A DNA stretch of 64,000 nucleotides from Paenilisteria riparia FSL S10-1204 (GCF_000525995.1 NZ_AODL01000004.1:62001-126000), one strand, 5' to 3'; positions 29,701 to 39,187 are shown, numbered from the stretch's first letter. The notes: a model not told the origin generated them from the letters alone. Numbers and translations are program-made.

Positions 29701-29968
29701 GAACTTGACTGGCGCGGATACCGTGATTTTGTATGATTTATGGTGGAATCCAGCTGTGGAAGAACAAGCGGCAAGCAGAGCGCACCGAATCGGTCAGAAA
29801 AACGTCGTCCAAGTCATTCGAATGATTACAAAAGGCACGATTGAAGAGAAAATCTATAATTTACAAAAGCAAAAACAAGCTTTGATGGATGCACTAATCC
29901 AACCTGGCGAACAAATGTTACATCGATTAACAACAGAAGAGATAAAAGAGATTTTAACATTGAATTAA
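26783..29968 (+). CDS. SNF2-family DEAD/DEAH helicase with N-terminal SWIM zinc finger
   Basis: Large ATP-dependent DNA translocase of about 1061 residues. An N-terminal SWIM zinc finger (CDC...GGICAH, residues about 62-78) is followed by a long linker with a bacterial SNF2 helicase-associated region. The SNF2 ATPase has DDMGLGKT (about 638), DEAQAIKN (about 738), ALSGTPLENS, and the helicase C-domain with FISLKAGGTGLNLT and SRAHRIGQ. TTG 26783 has AGGAG 9 bp upstream; a TTG at 26774 directly abuts that site, so it is less likely. Probable role in DNA repair or transcription, not defined. It follows sbcDC, as in other Listeria. Confidence 0.92.
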   Translation: MLTDPKNMMIPVSMKKKGRELLEERAVSVFEEKTSQPQITRSVVVDDGVSYEIKHMNHEKYQCDCIVYQEGGICAHIYAIQLEHEARQTQIEKANFKQRILAQEATTLLSLFQENMDRQFDTFDTTAKSLLKVEYILRMQESKEKNALTIDLKVGEDRTYVVKNIGDFLQAIQENTSYFFTKNFSFDPNEHYFDTRDLAIFNELMKIHEIAKMYDTDSFYWNKSYAEEKVLIIPPSLAETILADLMLQNTTCIHDDIKYSGLAFKKGALPFSFVFRKNENGDMYQLVMEELQQASYLENYRLLFLNGVFYRPSDAIWEQLTPLIHFHNVTENEVVQFSESQLSEVMSYVLPSLQKSGHVQIDSSIEDRVIQKPLLAKMWISQKNGEHVVKLEYHYGSQVFDPFALTDSVDPDGRIMIRDMEMEAKIMHRMEAAPVHFSETQMVVNADEASLYEFYYRVVPSLTNDVAVYLEDGLEEMVEEHVKPTTTIDVSQDNDFLSVAFDFQGIDTNEIQEVLQSLREKRKYHRLHNGRFLSLEDESYQQMEAIFDILDVRKKEVAQQMAVPLYRGMQIYEAMGSAKTEHNKFSRTFRELLHEIVNQEAVSYPLPENLNAELREYQVTGFEWMKSLSKYHLGGVLADDMGLGKTLQAITYITSCLEDNVDMKPVLIVTPASLLYNWASEFEKFAPEVPVTVIHGTSTIRTEMIQKIEPNSVYLISYPSLRQDEHEFLGTRFQTIILDEAQAIKNYNTKASQAVRSLKTTNVFALSGTPLENSIDELWTMFQTIMPGFFPSLRKFKELPHERVAQMIRPFLMRRLKRDVVKELPDKIETNLYSELTEPQKKIYLAYLEKIQQEIGENEQEDRIKLLAGLTRLRQICCDPALFVENYDGGSGKLMQLFDTIQTARENGKRILIFSQFTSMLQIMKAKAEAEEYRYFYMDGSTPSKSRMDLVNAFNAGDADLFFISLKAGGTGLNLTGADTVILYDLWWNPAVEEQAASRAHRIGQKNVVQVIRMITKGTIEEKIYNLQKQKQALMDALIQPGEQMLHRLTTEEIKEILTLN

Positions 29969-29986
29969 TGAAGGGACGATGCAATT

Positions 29987-30409
29987 ATGGAAAACTGGGA
30001 AGTATTTGTCGTTGGAAATGATGAGGAAGCCGTTGCAAAAATTACAGAATTAGAAGTACGCGGTTATAAAAAAGAGAATATTTCTATCTTGGCGAAATCA
30101 GATCAAGAAGATGAAATAGAAGAAATTATCGAGTCAACAGATGTGGAACGCGAACGTCCAGTCAACGAAGCAGCATTTGGCGTTATTTCGGGGATTTTAC
30201 AATCACTTAGTGGTGCGATCGTGATTCCGCAAGTCTATAATCCGAAATACGGCGCACTTTACGCAGCAGGGCCATTCGCGAAATGGTTCTCGAATACAAG
30301 TGATAAATCGGTGAAACGTTTATTAGCAGATTTTGACTTAACAGATGCGCAAATTGATGAATTTGTTCGTGCATTACACAGTGGCGAAATCTTGATTTTG
30401 GCGAGATAA
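29987..30409 (+). CDS. YflT-type general stress protein
   Basis: Cytoplasmic protein of 140 residues with the YflT (general stress protein 17M-like) domain: VFVVGNDEEAVAKITELEVRGYKKENISILAK, then a hydrophobic Gly/Ala turn region (AAFGVISGILQSLSGAIVIPQ) and a C-terminal GEILILAR. Relatives are induced by general stress in Bacillus; the molecular role is unknown. GAAGGGACGA precedes ATG 29987. The next gene begins 2 bp after the stop. Confidence 0.85.
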   Translation: MENWEVFVVGNDEEAVAKITELEVRGYKKENISILAKSDQEDEIEEIIESTDVERERPVNEAAFGVISGILQSLSGAIVIPQVYNPKYGALYAAGPFAKWFSNTSDKSVKRLLADFDLTDAQIDEFVRALHSGEILILAR

Positions 30410-30411
30410 TT

Positions 30412-31056
30412 GTGGTCAAAAAAAAGAAGCCAACAAAGGCACAACAACGTAAAATAAAGCAACGACGCAGCATGTTTTTGGCGATTTTGGCTTTGTTTGT
30501 ATTAGGACTTGCACTGGTTGTTTTAATGCAGTTTCGCGCAGTAGAGAAACCGAAGCCTTATACGCAAGATATTCCAGAGCAGTACGTGGCGATTTATCAG
30601 CGTGCGGCTAAGGAGTACGGTCTTGACTGGTTTCTGTTAGCTGCGGTGCATCGGGTGGAGACGAAATTTTCGACGGTAGAGCCAATGATTTCTAGTGTTG
30701 GTGCGATTGGCCCGATGCAGTTTATGCCATGTACGTTTGTGGGATGGAGTGCAGACGGCTGTCCAGCAACGGGAGGCGTTGGCACTTTTACAGACGATGA
30801 TTTGGTTGACCCTGCTATTATTAAGAAATATGGCGGGTATGGTGTGGACGCGAATGGAGATGGCAAGGCTGATCCATGGGATTTGGAGGACGCGGTGTTT
30901 TCGACGGCGAACTTCTTAGCGGATAACGGCGCGAAGGACGGTAAGGAAGCGCAGGCAATTTTTAAATATAATCATAGCAATGTATATGTTAAAGATATTT
31001 TGTTTTATCGCGATGAGTTTAAGAAGGCGTGGAACAAAGATATCGCTACAAAATAA
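30412..31056 (+). CDS. Membrane-anchored lytic transglycosylase (lysozyme-like)
   Basis: Peptidoglycan-cleaving enzyme of 214 residues. A basic start (MVKKKKPTKAQQRKIKQRR) leads to one transmembrane helix (about 21-42) and an extracytoplasmic SLT/lysozyme-like domain. AAVHRVETKFS carries the likely catalytic Glu, GAIGPMQFMP is the GLMQ-type motif, and DANGDGKADPWDLEDAVFSTANFLA looks like an EF-hand-like loop typical of the MltB/SLT_2 group. It starts at GTG 30412 next to the YflT gene; the ribosome-binding site is weak (GCGAGATAA), so coupling is likely. Confidence 0.86.
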   Translation: MVKKKKPTKAQQRKIKQRRSMFLAILALFVLGLALVVLMQFRAVEKPKPYTQDIPEQYVAIYQRAAKEYGLDWFLLAAVHRVETKFSTVEPMISSVGAIGPMQFMPCTFVGWSADGCPATGGVGTFTDDDLVDPAIIKKYGGYGVDANGDGKADPWDLEDAVFSTANFLADNGAKDGKEAQAIFKYNHSNVYVKDILFYRDEFKKAWNKDIATK

Positions 31057-31139
31057 AGAAGTCAGGCAAATTTGTTTGGCTTTTTTGCCTTGCACGCAAT
31101 CATAATTTTTACTTATTGAAATGCATCGATTTATCTTAG

Positions 31140-31168
31140 TTTACTTATCACAGTTTTTTTCGTACAAT
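31140..31168 (+). promoter_or_regulatory. Promoter of acnA/citB
   Basis: TTTACT at 31140-31145, 17-bp spacer, TACAAT at 31163-31168, with a leader of about 60 nt. No clear CcpC or CodY site was recognised. Confidence 0.6.
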
Positions 31169-31236
31169 AGAGAGGTAGAAAGTGCAACGAGAGTGCATGG
31201 TAATCAAGATGGGATTACAAATGGGAGGAAAAAACG

Positions 31237-33946
31237 ATGACAAATTGGAATGAAAAAGCAAAGCAGTCGTTTCAAATCGGCGATGACACGTACCATTATT
31301 ATCAATTAAAAACATTAGAGGCGGATGGTAAAACATCCATTAAAAGCCTGCCTTACTCCATTCGCGTATTGCTAGAATCAGTATTGCGTCAAGCGGACGG
31401 AAAAATCATCACAGATAAGCATATTGAAGATTTAGCGCACTGGAACGCGGATGGGAAGAACGATGGGGAAGTACCATTTAAACCGGCGCGTGTTATTTTA
31501 CAAGATTTCACGGGAGTTCCAGCGGTTGTTGACTTAGCTTCGTTGCGTAAAGCGATGGCGGACATGGGCGGGGATCCAGAAGACATCAATCCCGAAATTC
31601 CGGTTGATCTTGTTGTCGATCACTCTGTACAGGTGGATAGCTATGCGAATCCAGAAGCATTGCAAATTAACATGAAGCTTGAATTTGAGCGCAACATGGA
31701 ACGGTATCAATTTTTAAATTGGGCGCAGAAATCGTTCGATAATTATCGTGCGGTGCCTCCTGCAACAGGAATTGTGCATCAAGTGAACTTGGAGTATTTA
31801 GCGAGCGTTGTCATTGCGAACCAAGTGGCAGACAACGAATATACTGCATTTCCAGATAGTTTAGTCGGCACAGATTCACATACAACGATGATTAACGGTA
31901 TCGGCGTACTTGGCTGGGGCGTTGGCGGAATTGAAGCAGAGGCAGGAATGTTAGGCCAACCTTCTTATTTCCCAATCCCAGAAGTTATCGGAGTGAAGCT
32001 TATTAACTCCCTACCAAACGGCGCAACAGCAACCGATTTAGCTTTAAAAGTCACCCAAGTTTTGCGTGAAAAGAAAGTCGTTGGCAAATTTGTCGAGTTT
32101 TTCGGAAAAGGTGTGGCGACATTGCCACTTGCAGACCGCGCGACGATTGCGAACATGGCTCCTGAATATGGCGCAACTTGCGGATTTTTCCCAGTAGACG
32201 AAGAATCATTGACTTATTTGCGTTTGACAGGCCGCGAAGAAAAGCAAATCACGCTAGTAAAAGAATACTTGCAAAATAACGAACTCTTCTTCACGCCAGA
32301 TAATGCAGAACCAAATTATACATCCGTTGTAGAGCTTGATTTAAGCACGATCGAACCGAATTTATCAGGTCCGAAACGCCCACAAGATTTAATTCCACTT
32401 TCTAAAATGAAAGAAACTTTCCAAGCATCGATTACAGCACCAAATGGTAACCAAGGTTTTGGATTAGCCAAGAAAGACTTGCATAAAGAAGCGCACGTGA
32501 CATTCGGAAATGGTGATCAGTCAACGATGAAGACAGGTTCTGTAGCTATCGCAGCGATTACGAGTTGTACGAATACATCGAATCCTTATGTCATGTTAAG
32601 CGCTGGATTAGTGGCGAAGAAGGCCGTTGAATTAGGTCTGGAAGTGCCGAAATTCGTGAAAACATCCCTTGCGCCAGGTTCGAAAGTAGTCACTGGGTAT
32701 TTAGAAGACGCAGGATTATTGCCATACCTTGAGAAATTAGGTTTTGACTTGGTAGGATACGGTTGTACAACGTGTATCGGTAATTCGGGTCCATTAAAAG
32801 ATGAAATTGAACAGGCGATTATTGATAACGACTTGCTCGTTTCTGCCGTGCTTAGTGGAAATCGGAATTTTGAAGGACGGATTCATGCGTTAGTGAAAGC
32901 GAACTTCTTAGCTTCACCACCGCTTGTCGTGGCCTATGCACTTGCTGGAACGACAAACATTGATATGCTAAACGAGCCTATTGGTAAAGGTGCACACGGG
33001 CAAGATGTGTTCCTAAGCGATATTTGGCCGGCACAAGAAGAAGTGAAGGCGCTAGTGGAGGCTACTGTGACGCCAGAACTATTCCGCGAACAATATGCGC
33101 ATGTTTTTAGCCAAAATGAAGAATGGAACGCGGTTGCGACTTCGGAACAAGCGCTCTATGACTGGGATGACGAATCAACGTACATTGCTAATCCACCGTT
33201 TTTCGAACACTTATCAGCCGAAGCTGGAAAAGTAGAACCATTACATGGCCTTCGTGTTATTGGTAAATTTGGCGATTCTGTAACAACGGACCATATTTCA
33301 CCAGCAGGAGCCATCGGTAAAGATACACCAGCTGGGGAAGTATTTGCAAGCGCATGGTGTAGCGATTCGTGACTTTAACTCGTACGGTTCGCGTCGTGGC
33401 CATCATGATGTTATGATGCGAGGTACTTTTGCCAATATTCGTATTCGTAACCAAATCGCACCAGGCACAGAAGGCGGCTACACAACGTATTGGCCAACGG
33501 AAGAAATCATGCCAATTTACGATGCATCGATGAAATACCAAGCAGAAGGAACAGGGCTTGTTGTATTGACAGGCGACGATTACGGTATGGGATCATCTCG
33601 TGACTGGGCTGCAAAAGGAACCAATCTGCTAGGCATTAAAACCGTTATTGCCAAAAGCTATGAGCGGATTCACCGTTCTAACTTAGCGATGATGGGCGTG
33701 TTACCACTACAATTCAAAGAAGGCGAAGGCGCAGATTCTCTAGGTTTAACAGGCCGTGAAGCAATCAGCGTAGCCATCGATGAATCGGTATCACCACAAG
33801 ACCTTGTAACTGTAACAGCAGTTGCTGAGGACGGCACACATAAAACATTTGAAGCAATTGTACGCTTTGATTCAGATGTAGAAATCGACTACTATCGTCA
33901 CGGCGGAATCCTTCCAATGGTACTCCGTGGGAAACTAAAAAAATAA
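31237..33946 (+). CDS. acnA: Aconitate hydratase, +1 frameshift in this sequence
   Basis: TCA-cycle enzyme that interconverts citrate and isocitrate using a [4Fe-4S] cluster. Cluster ligands are present ([18 protein letters not shown]), as is [10 protein letters not shown] near the end. The frame breaks at GGGG 33334-33337: the first frame ends in a short non-homologous tail at 33372. Removing one G gives [21 protein letters not shown] and continues to 33946. The repaired length is 902 residues, as expected for Gram-positive CitB. A real knock-out is possible, but the context suggests a homopolymer error. GGGAGGAAAAAACG precedes ATG 31237. Confidence 0.93.
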
Positions 33947-33949
33947 ATG

Positions 33950-33990
33950 TGAAAATCACCAGACCAGAACGTGCGTTTGGTGATTTTTTA
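33950..33990 (+). terminator. Terminator after acnA
   Basis: AAAATCACCA pairs with TGGTGATTTT around a 17-nt loop, followed by further T. Confidence 0.85.
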
Positions 33991-34033
33991 TGTTATCATG
34001 ATAGCATATAGAAAATAAGGGAGGTTTTACGAG

Positions 34034-34966
34034 ATGCAGAAGCAAGTGGAGATTGGCAATACAGGATTGCGCGTGACGCCGATAGGTTTTGGCGCGAACA
34101 CGATTGGTGCGCATAATTTATTTGAAAATATTGATGAAGAAGTGAGCCGTGAAACGCTGCGTGTAGCGCTCCAAGATGGTGTGGACTTTTTTGATAGTGC
34201 TTTTATGTATGGACTGGGTCGTTCAGAAGAGCTGATTGGTGAGATTTTGGCGGAGACTGGACGTCGTTCGGAGGTAGTGCTGGCAACGAAGGCGGCGCAT
34301 ATTGTGACGGATGACGGTGTGAAATTAGATAATTCTCCAGCGTTTTTAGAGAAGTCTGTGGACATCGCATTAGAGCGTTTACGCACGGATTACATTGACT
34401 TGTTCTACATTCACTTTCCAGACGGCGTGACACCTCCAGCAGAAGCAGTTGGCGCGTTACAAAGACTGAAAGAAGTCGGCAAAATTCGCGCTATTGGTGT
34501 GTCTAATTTTAGCATGGAAGCATTGTGTGCAGCGAATCAAGATGGTTATGTCGACGTCGTTCAAGACCGATATTCCTTAGTGTATCCAGAATTGGAGGCA
34601 GATATAATTCCGTATTGTATCGAACAAGGAATCTCCTTCATACCTTATACACCGCTTGCTAGTGGTCTATTAACGGGGAAATTCACAGCACAGAACCCGC
34701 CACAAGACTTCCGCAAAGACCGCCCGCATTTCCAAGGGCAAGCCTACCTTGATACCGTCGCGAAAGTCACAAGTTTACAAGAACTAGCCGACCGCCATCA
34801 TGTTTCGATCGCTAATATTGTATTAGCAACAACACTAGGCATTGACGGCATCGACGTAGTAATCCCAGGCGCTAAAAGTCCGGCACAAGTTCGAGCGAAT
34901 ATGCAAACATTAAATGCCGCGCTGACAAAGGAAGAAATCGCATCTGTTCGCGCATTATTCAAATAG
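34034..34966 (+). CDS. Aldo/keto reductase
   Basis: NADPH-dependent oxidoreductase of 310 residues with a TIM-barrel fold. The catalytic tetrad is visible: Asp and Tyr in FFDSAFMYG, Lys in LATKAAH and His in FYIHFPD. The cofactor region near the end reads VVIPGAKSPAQVRANM. GGGAGG lies 11 bp before ATG 34034. Substrate cannot be told from sequence. The tag gene follows 16 bp later, so the two may be co-transcribed. Confidence 0.92.
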   Translation: MQKQVEIGNTGLRVTPIGFGANTIGAHNLFENIDEEVSRETLRVALQDGVDFFDSAFMYGLGRSEELIGEILAETGRRSEVVLATKAAHIVTDDGVKLDNSPAFLEKSVDIALERLRTDYIDLFYIHFPDGVTPPAEAVGALQRLKEVGKIRAIGVSNFSMEALCAANQDGYVDVVQDRYSLVYPELEADIIPYCIEQGISFIPYTPLASGLLTGKFTAQNPPQDFRKDRPHFQGQAYLDTVAKVTSLQELADRHHVSIANIVLATTLGIDGIDVVIPGAKSPAQVRANMQTLNAALTKEEIASVRALFK

Positions 34967-34982
34967 GAAAGAGGGATAACCG

Positions 34983-35552
34983 ATGCAGCAAGAACGATGT
35001 GGATGGGCCATGAACGACTCTGTAGAACAGGTGTATCACGATAATGAATGGGGCGTACCAAGTCATGATGAGCGCTATTTATTTGAAATGTTGAACTTAG
35101 AAGGCGCACAAGCCGGATTATCATGGCGCCTGATTTTAAATAAACGAGCAGCTTACAAAGCGGCTTTTCACGATTTTGACCCGGATAAATGTGCGATGTT
35201 GACGGATGAAGAACTAGAACACATTCGCGAAACCGCCGAAATCGTCAGAAATAAACTGAAAATACGAGGTGTCCGCAAGAATGCGATAGCGTTTTTGAAA
35301 GTGCAGGCAGAGTTTGGTTCGTTTGGCGCGTATATTTGGGGGTTCACAGCTGGTAAGCAAATCGTGAATCACTGGACAGATATGTCACAAATGCCAGCCC
35401 AAACAGCGCTTTCAGAGCGTATTAGTAAAGACTTGAAGAAACGCGGGTTTATTTTTGTTGGACCTGTGATTATTTATTCTTATTTGCAAGCAATTGGTAT
35501 GATTGATGACCATGTGATTACATGTCCGTATCATACGGAGAATCGGTCATAA
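34983..35552 (+). CDS. tag: DNA-3-methyladenine glycosylase I
   Basis: Base-excision repair enzyme that removes 3-methyladenine. The 189-residue product has the Tag signature: RCGWA at the N-terminus (first zinc Cys), YHDNEWGVPSHDERYLFE, EGAQAGLSW, and the C-terminal zinc site HVITCPYH. GAGGGATAACCG precedes ATG 34983. It follows the aldo/keto reductase closely and ends at a bidirectional terminator. Confidence 0.95.
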   Translation: MQQERCGWAMNDSVEQVYHDNEWGVPSHDERYLFEMLNLEGAQAGLSWRLILNKRAAYKAAFHDFDPDKCAMLTDEELEHIRETAEIVRNKLKIRGVRKNAIAFLKVQAEFGSFGAYIWGFTAGKQIVNHWTDMSQMPAQTALSERISKDLKKRGFIFVGPVIIYSYLQAIGMIDDHVITCPYHTENRS

Positions 35553-35555
35553 ATA

Positions 35556-35606
35556 AAAACGAAGAGTAAAGCCACGACGTTCACGGACTCTACTCTTCGC
35601 TTTATT
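35556..35606. terminator. Bidirectional terminator between tag and the VOC gene
   Basis: CGAAGAGTA pairs with TACTCTTCG around a 22-nt loop, with A-rich and T-rich flanks. Confidence 0.85.
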
Positions 35607-36020
35607 TTACGCTTTTTGCCAATTTAGTTGCCATTCTACACCGAATTTATCGGTTACTTTGGCGTACAGACCGCCCCAAGGCATTTCTTGTAGTTCGATA
35701 GAGACTGTACCAGCTTCTTTCAAGAAATTATAACTAGCAGTCAACGAGGCCTCATCTGTATACAAGAAAGCGATAGAAAGCATGTTACCAGCAACAACTT
35801 CGCCGTCCTCATAAGCATCAGAGAAATACAGAATCTCTTCGCCATTTTTTTCAAGGCGCGCATGGACAATACGATTGCCTAAAACTTCATCGCCTCGTGA
35901 ATCACCCATTTCTTTATACGTTTGGATTTGTGTTATTTTCGCATCAAAAGCCTCTACGTAAAAGTCTAAAGCTTCTCTTGCATTCCCGTCGAACATTAAA
36001 TATGGTATTGTCGTTGGCAT
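35607..36020 (-). CDS. VOC-family protein (PhnB/glyoxalase-like)
   Basis: Cytoplasmic protein of 137 residues with the vicinal-oxygen-chelate fold of the PhnB-type group: PYLMFDGNAREALDFYVEAF at the start, IVHARLEKNGEEILYFSDA in the middle, and WGGLYAKVTDKFGVEWQLNW at the end. Members bind small substrates or metals, but most PhnB-like proteins have no assigned reaction. CCTAGGAGGAACAG precedes the ATG at 36020. Confidence 0.88.
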   Translation of the reverse strand: MPTTIPYLMFDGNAREALDFYVEAFDAKITQIQTYKEMGDSRGDEVLGNRIVHARLEKNGEEILYFSDAYEDGEVVAGNMLSIAFLYTDEASLTASYNFLKEAGTVSIELQEMPWGGLYAKVTDKFGVEWQLNWQKA

Positions 36021-36152
36021 GTCTGTTCCTCCTAGGATTCAATTTTTTATCACGCTTCGGTGATGAGGATAGTATAAGTGATTCGAGATGGAAATACCAC
36101 TTATAAAACATATTAATTGACAATAATATTATTATGTAAACTATATGGAATT

Positions 36153-36192
36153 AAAAAGAACAACCCCCGTAAAAGGGGCTGCTCTTCCAATC
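36153..36192 (-). terminator. Terminator after adhE
   Basis: On the minus strand AGAGCAGCCCC pairs with GGGGTTGTTCT (G-U pairs allowed) around TTTTACG, followed by TTTTTAA. It lies about 10 bp after the adhE stop. Confidence 0.85.
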
Positions 36193-36200
36193 ATATGTTA

Positions 36201-38801
36201 TTAAACACCTTTATAAGCGTTAATATAAATCTCTTTCAACTCAGAAACAAGTGGTTGAACTGGGTTAGCAGTCGTACATTGATCCATGAACGCACGGTCA
36301 GCAAGTGTATCAACCACTGCATCAAATGCTTTCTTATCAACGTTTTGACCTTTCAAGCTCATGTCAATTCCGCAATCTTTACCAAGGCTGATGATAGCAT
36401 CAACGAGTGATTTCACGCCTTCTTCTGTAGTAGAAGCTGGAAGACCTAATACGCGAGCAATTTGTGCGTAATCTTGGTCAGCGCGGTAAGATTCGTATCT
36501 TGGGAACAACGCATGTTTTCTAGGTTTTGTTGCATTATAACGAATAACGTGTGGCATCAATATAGCATTCGCACGACCGTGAGGGATGTGGAATTCAGGT
36601 CCGATTTTGTGTGCCAAGCTATGGTTGATTCCTAGGAATGCGTTGGCAAATGCCATACCAGCCATTGCAGAAGCATTATGCATGATTTCGCGTGCATCTT
36701 CGTCGCCTTCTAAAACAGAAGCGCGTAATGATTGGAATACCATTTCGATAGCACGTAGAGACAATCCGCGTGTATAATCGCTTGCCATAACAGATACGTA
36801 AGACTCAATCGCATGTGTTAATACGTCCATACCTGTGTCAGCTGTGATATGTGCTGGAACTGTCATAACATATTGTGCATCGACAATCGCTACGTCAGGA
36901 GTTAGCTCATAGTCAGCTAGTGGGTATTTGATGTTGTTTTCTTTATCCGTAATTACCGCAAAAGGAGTAACTTCAGAACCAGTACCTGATGTAGTAGGGA
37001 TAGCAACAAATTGTGCTTTTTCACCAAGTTTAGGATATTTGAAAGTACGTTTACGGATATCTAAGAATTTTTGTTTCAAGCCGAAGAATGAAGCTTCTGG
37101 GTGTTCGTAGAATAACCACATACCTTTAGCGGCATCCATTGCGGAACCACCACCAAGGGCGATAATGCAGTCTGGTTTGAAGTCTTTCATTAATTCTGCA
37201 CCTTTATAAACGGTAACGTCAGATGGATCTGGCTCAACATCTGCAAAAACTTGGTAGTCCACATTGTTGCTGCGTTTTTTCAAGTGTTCGATAACAACGT
37301 CTACATATTTGAATTGAACCATTCCTGGGTCAGTTACGATGAATACGCGTTCGATGTTTGGCATTTTTTGTAGGTATTGAGTAGAATATTTTTCAAAGAA
37401 TACTTTTGGTGGTAGTTTGAACCATTGCATATTATTTCTCCGTTCTGCAACACGTTTTACATTTAATAGGTTTGTTGCGCTAACGTTTTGGGATACAGAG
37501 TTTTTACCGTAAGATCCGCAACCTAATGTTAGGGAAGGGATGAAGCCGTTGTAAAGGTCGCCGATTCCGCCTTGAGCAGATGGTGCGTTTACAATGATAC
37601 GGCAAGCTTTCATGCGTAAACCGAATGCCAGTTGTGCTTCACGGTTTGTGGAATGAATAACTGCAGAGTGACCTAAACCACCGTATACTAACATTTCTTC
37701 ACAACGATCGAAAGCTTCTGCTTGATCTTTTGCTTCGATGAATGCAAGAACTGGGCTTAATTTTTCGTGTGATAGTGGGTAAGCATCGCCTACACCTTTA
37801 ATTTCAGCAATAAGAATCTTCGTATCTTCTGGTACTTTGAATCCAGCTTCGTTTGCAATCCAAGCAGGGGATTTACCTACAACATTTGGGTTTAGCGCGT
37901 GTGTTTCAGGATTGATAACGTAGCTTTCTAATTTCTTGAATTCAGCGCCTTTTACGAAGTAGCAGTTGTTTGCTTCCATTTCTGCTTTTACTTCTTTAGC
38001 CACTTCTTTGTCAACGATTACTGCTTGTTCAGATGCACAAATCATACCATGGTCAAATGTTTTTGATAGGATGATGTCGTTTACTGCGCGTTTGATTTTC
38101 GCTGTTTTGTCGATGTATGCTGGAACGTTACCAGGACCAACGCCAAGTGCAGGTTTACCAGTAGAGTACGCTGATTTAACCATTGCTGCTCCACCAGTTG
38201 CAAGAACTAGGGCAACGTCTTTATGGTTCATTAATTGTTTTGTTGCTTCAAGGGATGGTTTTTCAACCCATTGAATACAATGTTCTGGTGCGCCAGCTGC
38301 AACGGCTGCTTCATAAACAACGCGAGCTGCTTCAGAGGAACATTTTTGAGCGCTTGGGTGGAAAGCGAAGATGATTGGGTTACGTGTTTTAATCGCAATG
38401 ATTGCTTTAAATAATGTAGTAGAAGTTGGGTTCGTTACTGGAGTTACACCAGCGACAACACCGACTGGTTCTGCGATTTCAACTACACCAGTTTGTTTGT
38501 CTTCATTGATAATGCCGACTGTTTTATTTGTTTTAATGTTATTCCAAATATATTCTGTTGCAAAAATGTTCTTGATACATTTATCTTCATAAATACCGCG
38601 ACCAGTTTCTTCGATAGCCATTTTTGCAAGCGGCATATGTTGGTCAAGGCCAGCAAGTGCCATTGCGTGTACAATGTTATCTACTTGTTCTTGGTCATAA
38701 TTTGCAAAGGCTTTTAACGCGCTTTGTCCGTTACTTGCTAATTTATCAATTACTTTTTGAACTTCTACTACTTCATCAACAGCTTTTTCTTTCATTGCCA
38801 T
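36201..38801 (-). CDS. adhE: Bifunctional acetaldehyde-CoA/alcohol dehydrogenase AdhE (Listeria adhesion protein homologue)
   Basis: Fermentative enzyme reducing acetyl-CoA to acetaldehyde and ethanol while reoxidising NADH; forms spirosome filaments in the cytoplasm. The 866 residues comprise an N-terminal aldehyde dehydrogenase domain (FDHGMICASEQAVIV with the catalytic Cys) and a C-terminal iron alcohol dehydrogenase domain (GGGSAMDAAKGMW, TTSGTGSEVTPFAVITD, iron-binding His in HIPHGRANA). In L. monocytogenes the protein (Lap) also acts at the surface as an adhesin; whether that holds here is unknown. ATG 38801 has GGAGGG 8 bp before it; the open frame extends to 38816. Rex-like operators lie upstream. 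Confidence 0.97.
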   Translation of the reverse strand: MAMKEKAVDEVVEVQKVIDKLASNGQSALKAFANYDQEQVDNIVHAMALAGLDQHMPLAKMAIEETGRGIYEDKCIKNIFATEYIWNNIKTNKTVGIINEDKQTGVVEIAEPVGVVAGVTPVTNPTSTTLFKAIIAIKTRNPIIFAFHPSAQKCSSEAARVVYEAAVAAGAPEHCIQWVEKPSLEATKQLMNHKDVALVLATGGAAMVKSAYSTGKPALGVGPGNVPAYIDKTAKIKRAVNDIILSKTFDHGMICASEQAVIVDKEVAKEVKAEMEANNCYFVKGAEFKKLESYVINPETHALNPNVVGKSPAWIANEAGFKVPEDTKILIAEIKGVGDAYPLSHEKLSPVLAFIEAKDQAEAFDRCEEMLVYGGLGHSAVIHSTNREAQLAFGLRMKACRIIVNAPSAQGGIGDLYNGFIPSLTLGCGSYGKNSVSQNVSATNLLNVKRVAERRNNMQWFKLPPKVFFEKYSTQYLQKMPNIERVFIVTDPGMVQFKYVDVVIEHLKKRSNNVDYQVFADVEPDPSDVTVYKGAELMKDFKPDCIIALGGGSAMDAAKGMWLFYEHPEASFFGLKQKFLDIRKRTFKYPKLGEKAQFVAIPTTSGTGSEVTPFAVITDKENNIKYPLADYELTPDVAIVDAQYVMTVPAHITADTGMDVLTHAIESYVSVMASDYTRGLSLRAIEMVFQSLRASVLEGDEDAREIMHNASAMAGMAFANAFLGINHSLAHKIGPEFHIPHGRANAILMPHVIRYNATKPRKHALFPRYESYRADQDYAQIARVLGLPASTTEEGVKSLVDAIISLGKDCGIDMSLKGQNVDKKAFDAVVDTLADRAFMDQCTTANPVQPLVSELKEIYINAYKGV

Positions 38802-38926
38802 TTGTGAACCCTCCAATGATATTGGGACTAAAAACGTCCATTTGTGACATTTAACGTCCCTGTTATTTCAAAAAAATTGAGGCGGTCGACTCGCCCTTCT
38901 TTTTTTGGCTTTCTTATTTACAAAGC

Positions 38927-38944
38927 AAGTGTAACACTTCACAA
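38927..38944. promoter_or_regulatory. Second, weaker Rex-like site
   Basis: On the minus strand TTGTGAAGTGTTACACTT resembles the Rex operator (TTGTGAA-N4-TTCACAA) with a conserved left half. It lies about 20 bp from the stronger site. Confidence 0.4.
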
Positions 38945-38964
38945 AGTCTTTGTCTAGGTTTTTC

Positions 38965-38983
38965 TTGTGAAAAAATTCACTAA
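38965..38983. promoter_or_regulatory. Rex operator-like site upstream of adhE
   Basis: TTGTGAAAAAATTCACTAA matches the Gram-positive Rex consensus TTGTGAA-N4-TTCACAA with one mismatch. Rex senses NADH/NAD+ and represses adhE in many Firmicutes. The site is about 165 bp before the adhE start, in the region shared with the divergent oxidase gene. Confidence 0.65.
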
Positions 38984-39187
38984 TAACTAAAATGGTAAAA
39001 AAGACATATTTAAAAAGAGACAGATATTGCATTTGACTTAGCGAAATTAAGAGTGTAATGAGAGTTCATTAAGAGCATCTTAGCTTACTGTAAGAGGATT
39101 TATAGCTGTTCTTAAGAAAGTTTGTGCATTTTATAGTATACTAATGAGGGGTTTATGAATCTATAGATAAAAAGGGGTTACATAGAG

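Noticed and set aside
36117-36410. Plus-strand frame after the VOC gene
   Set aside because: Overlaps the adhE terminator and antisense adhE; not a gene.
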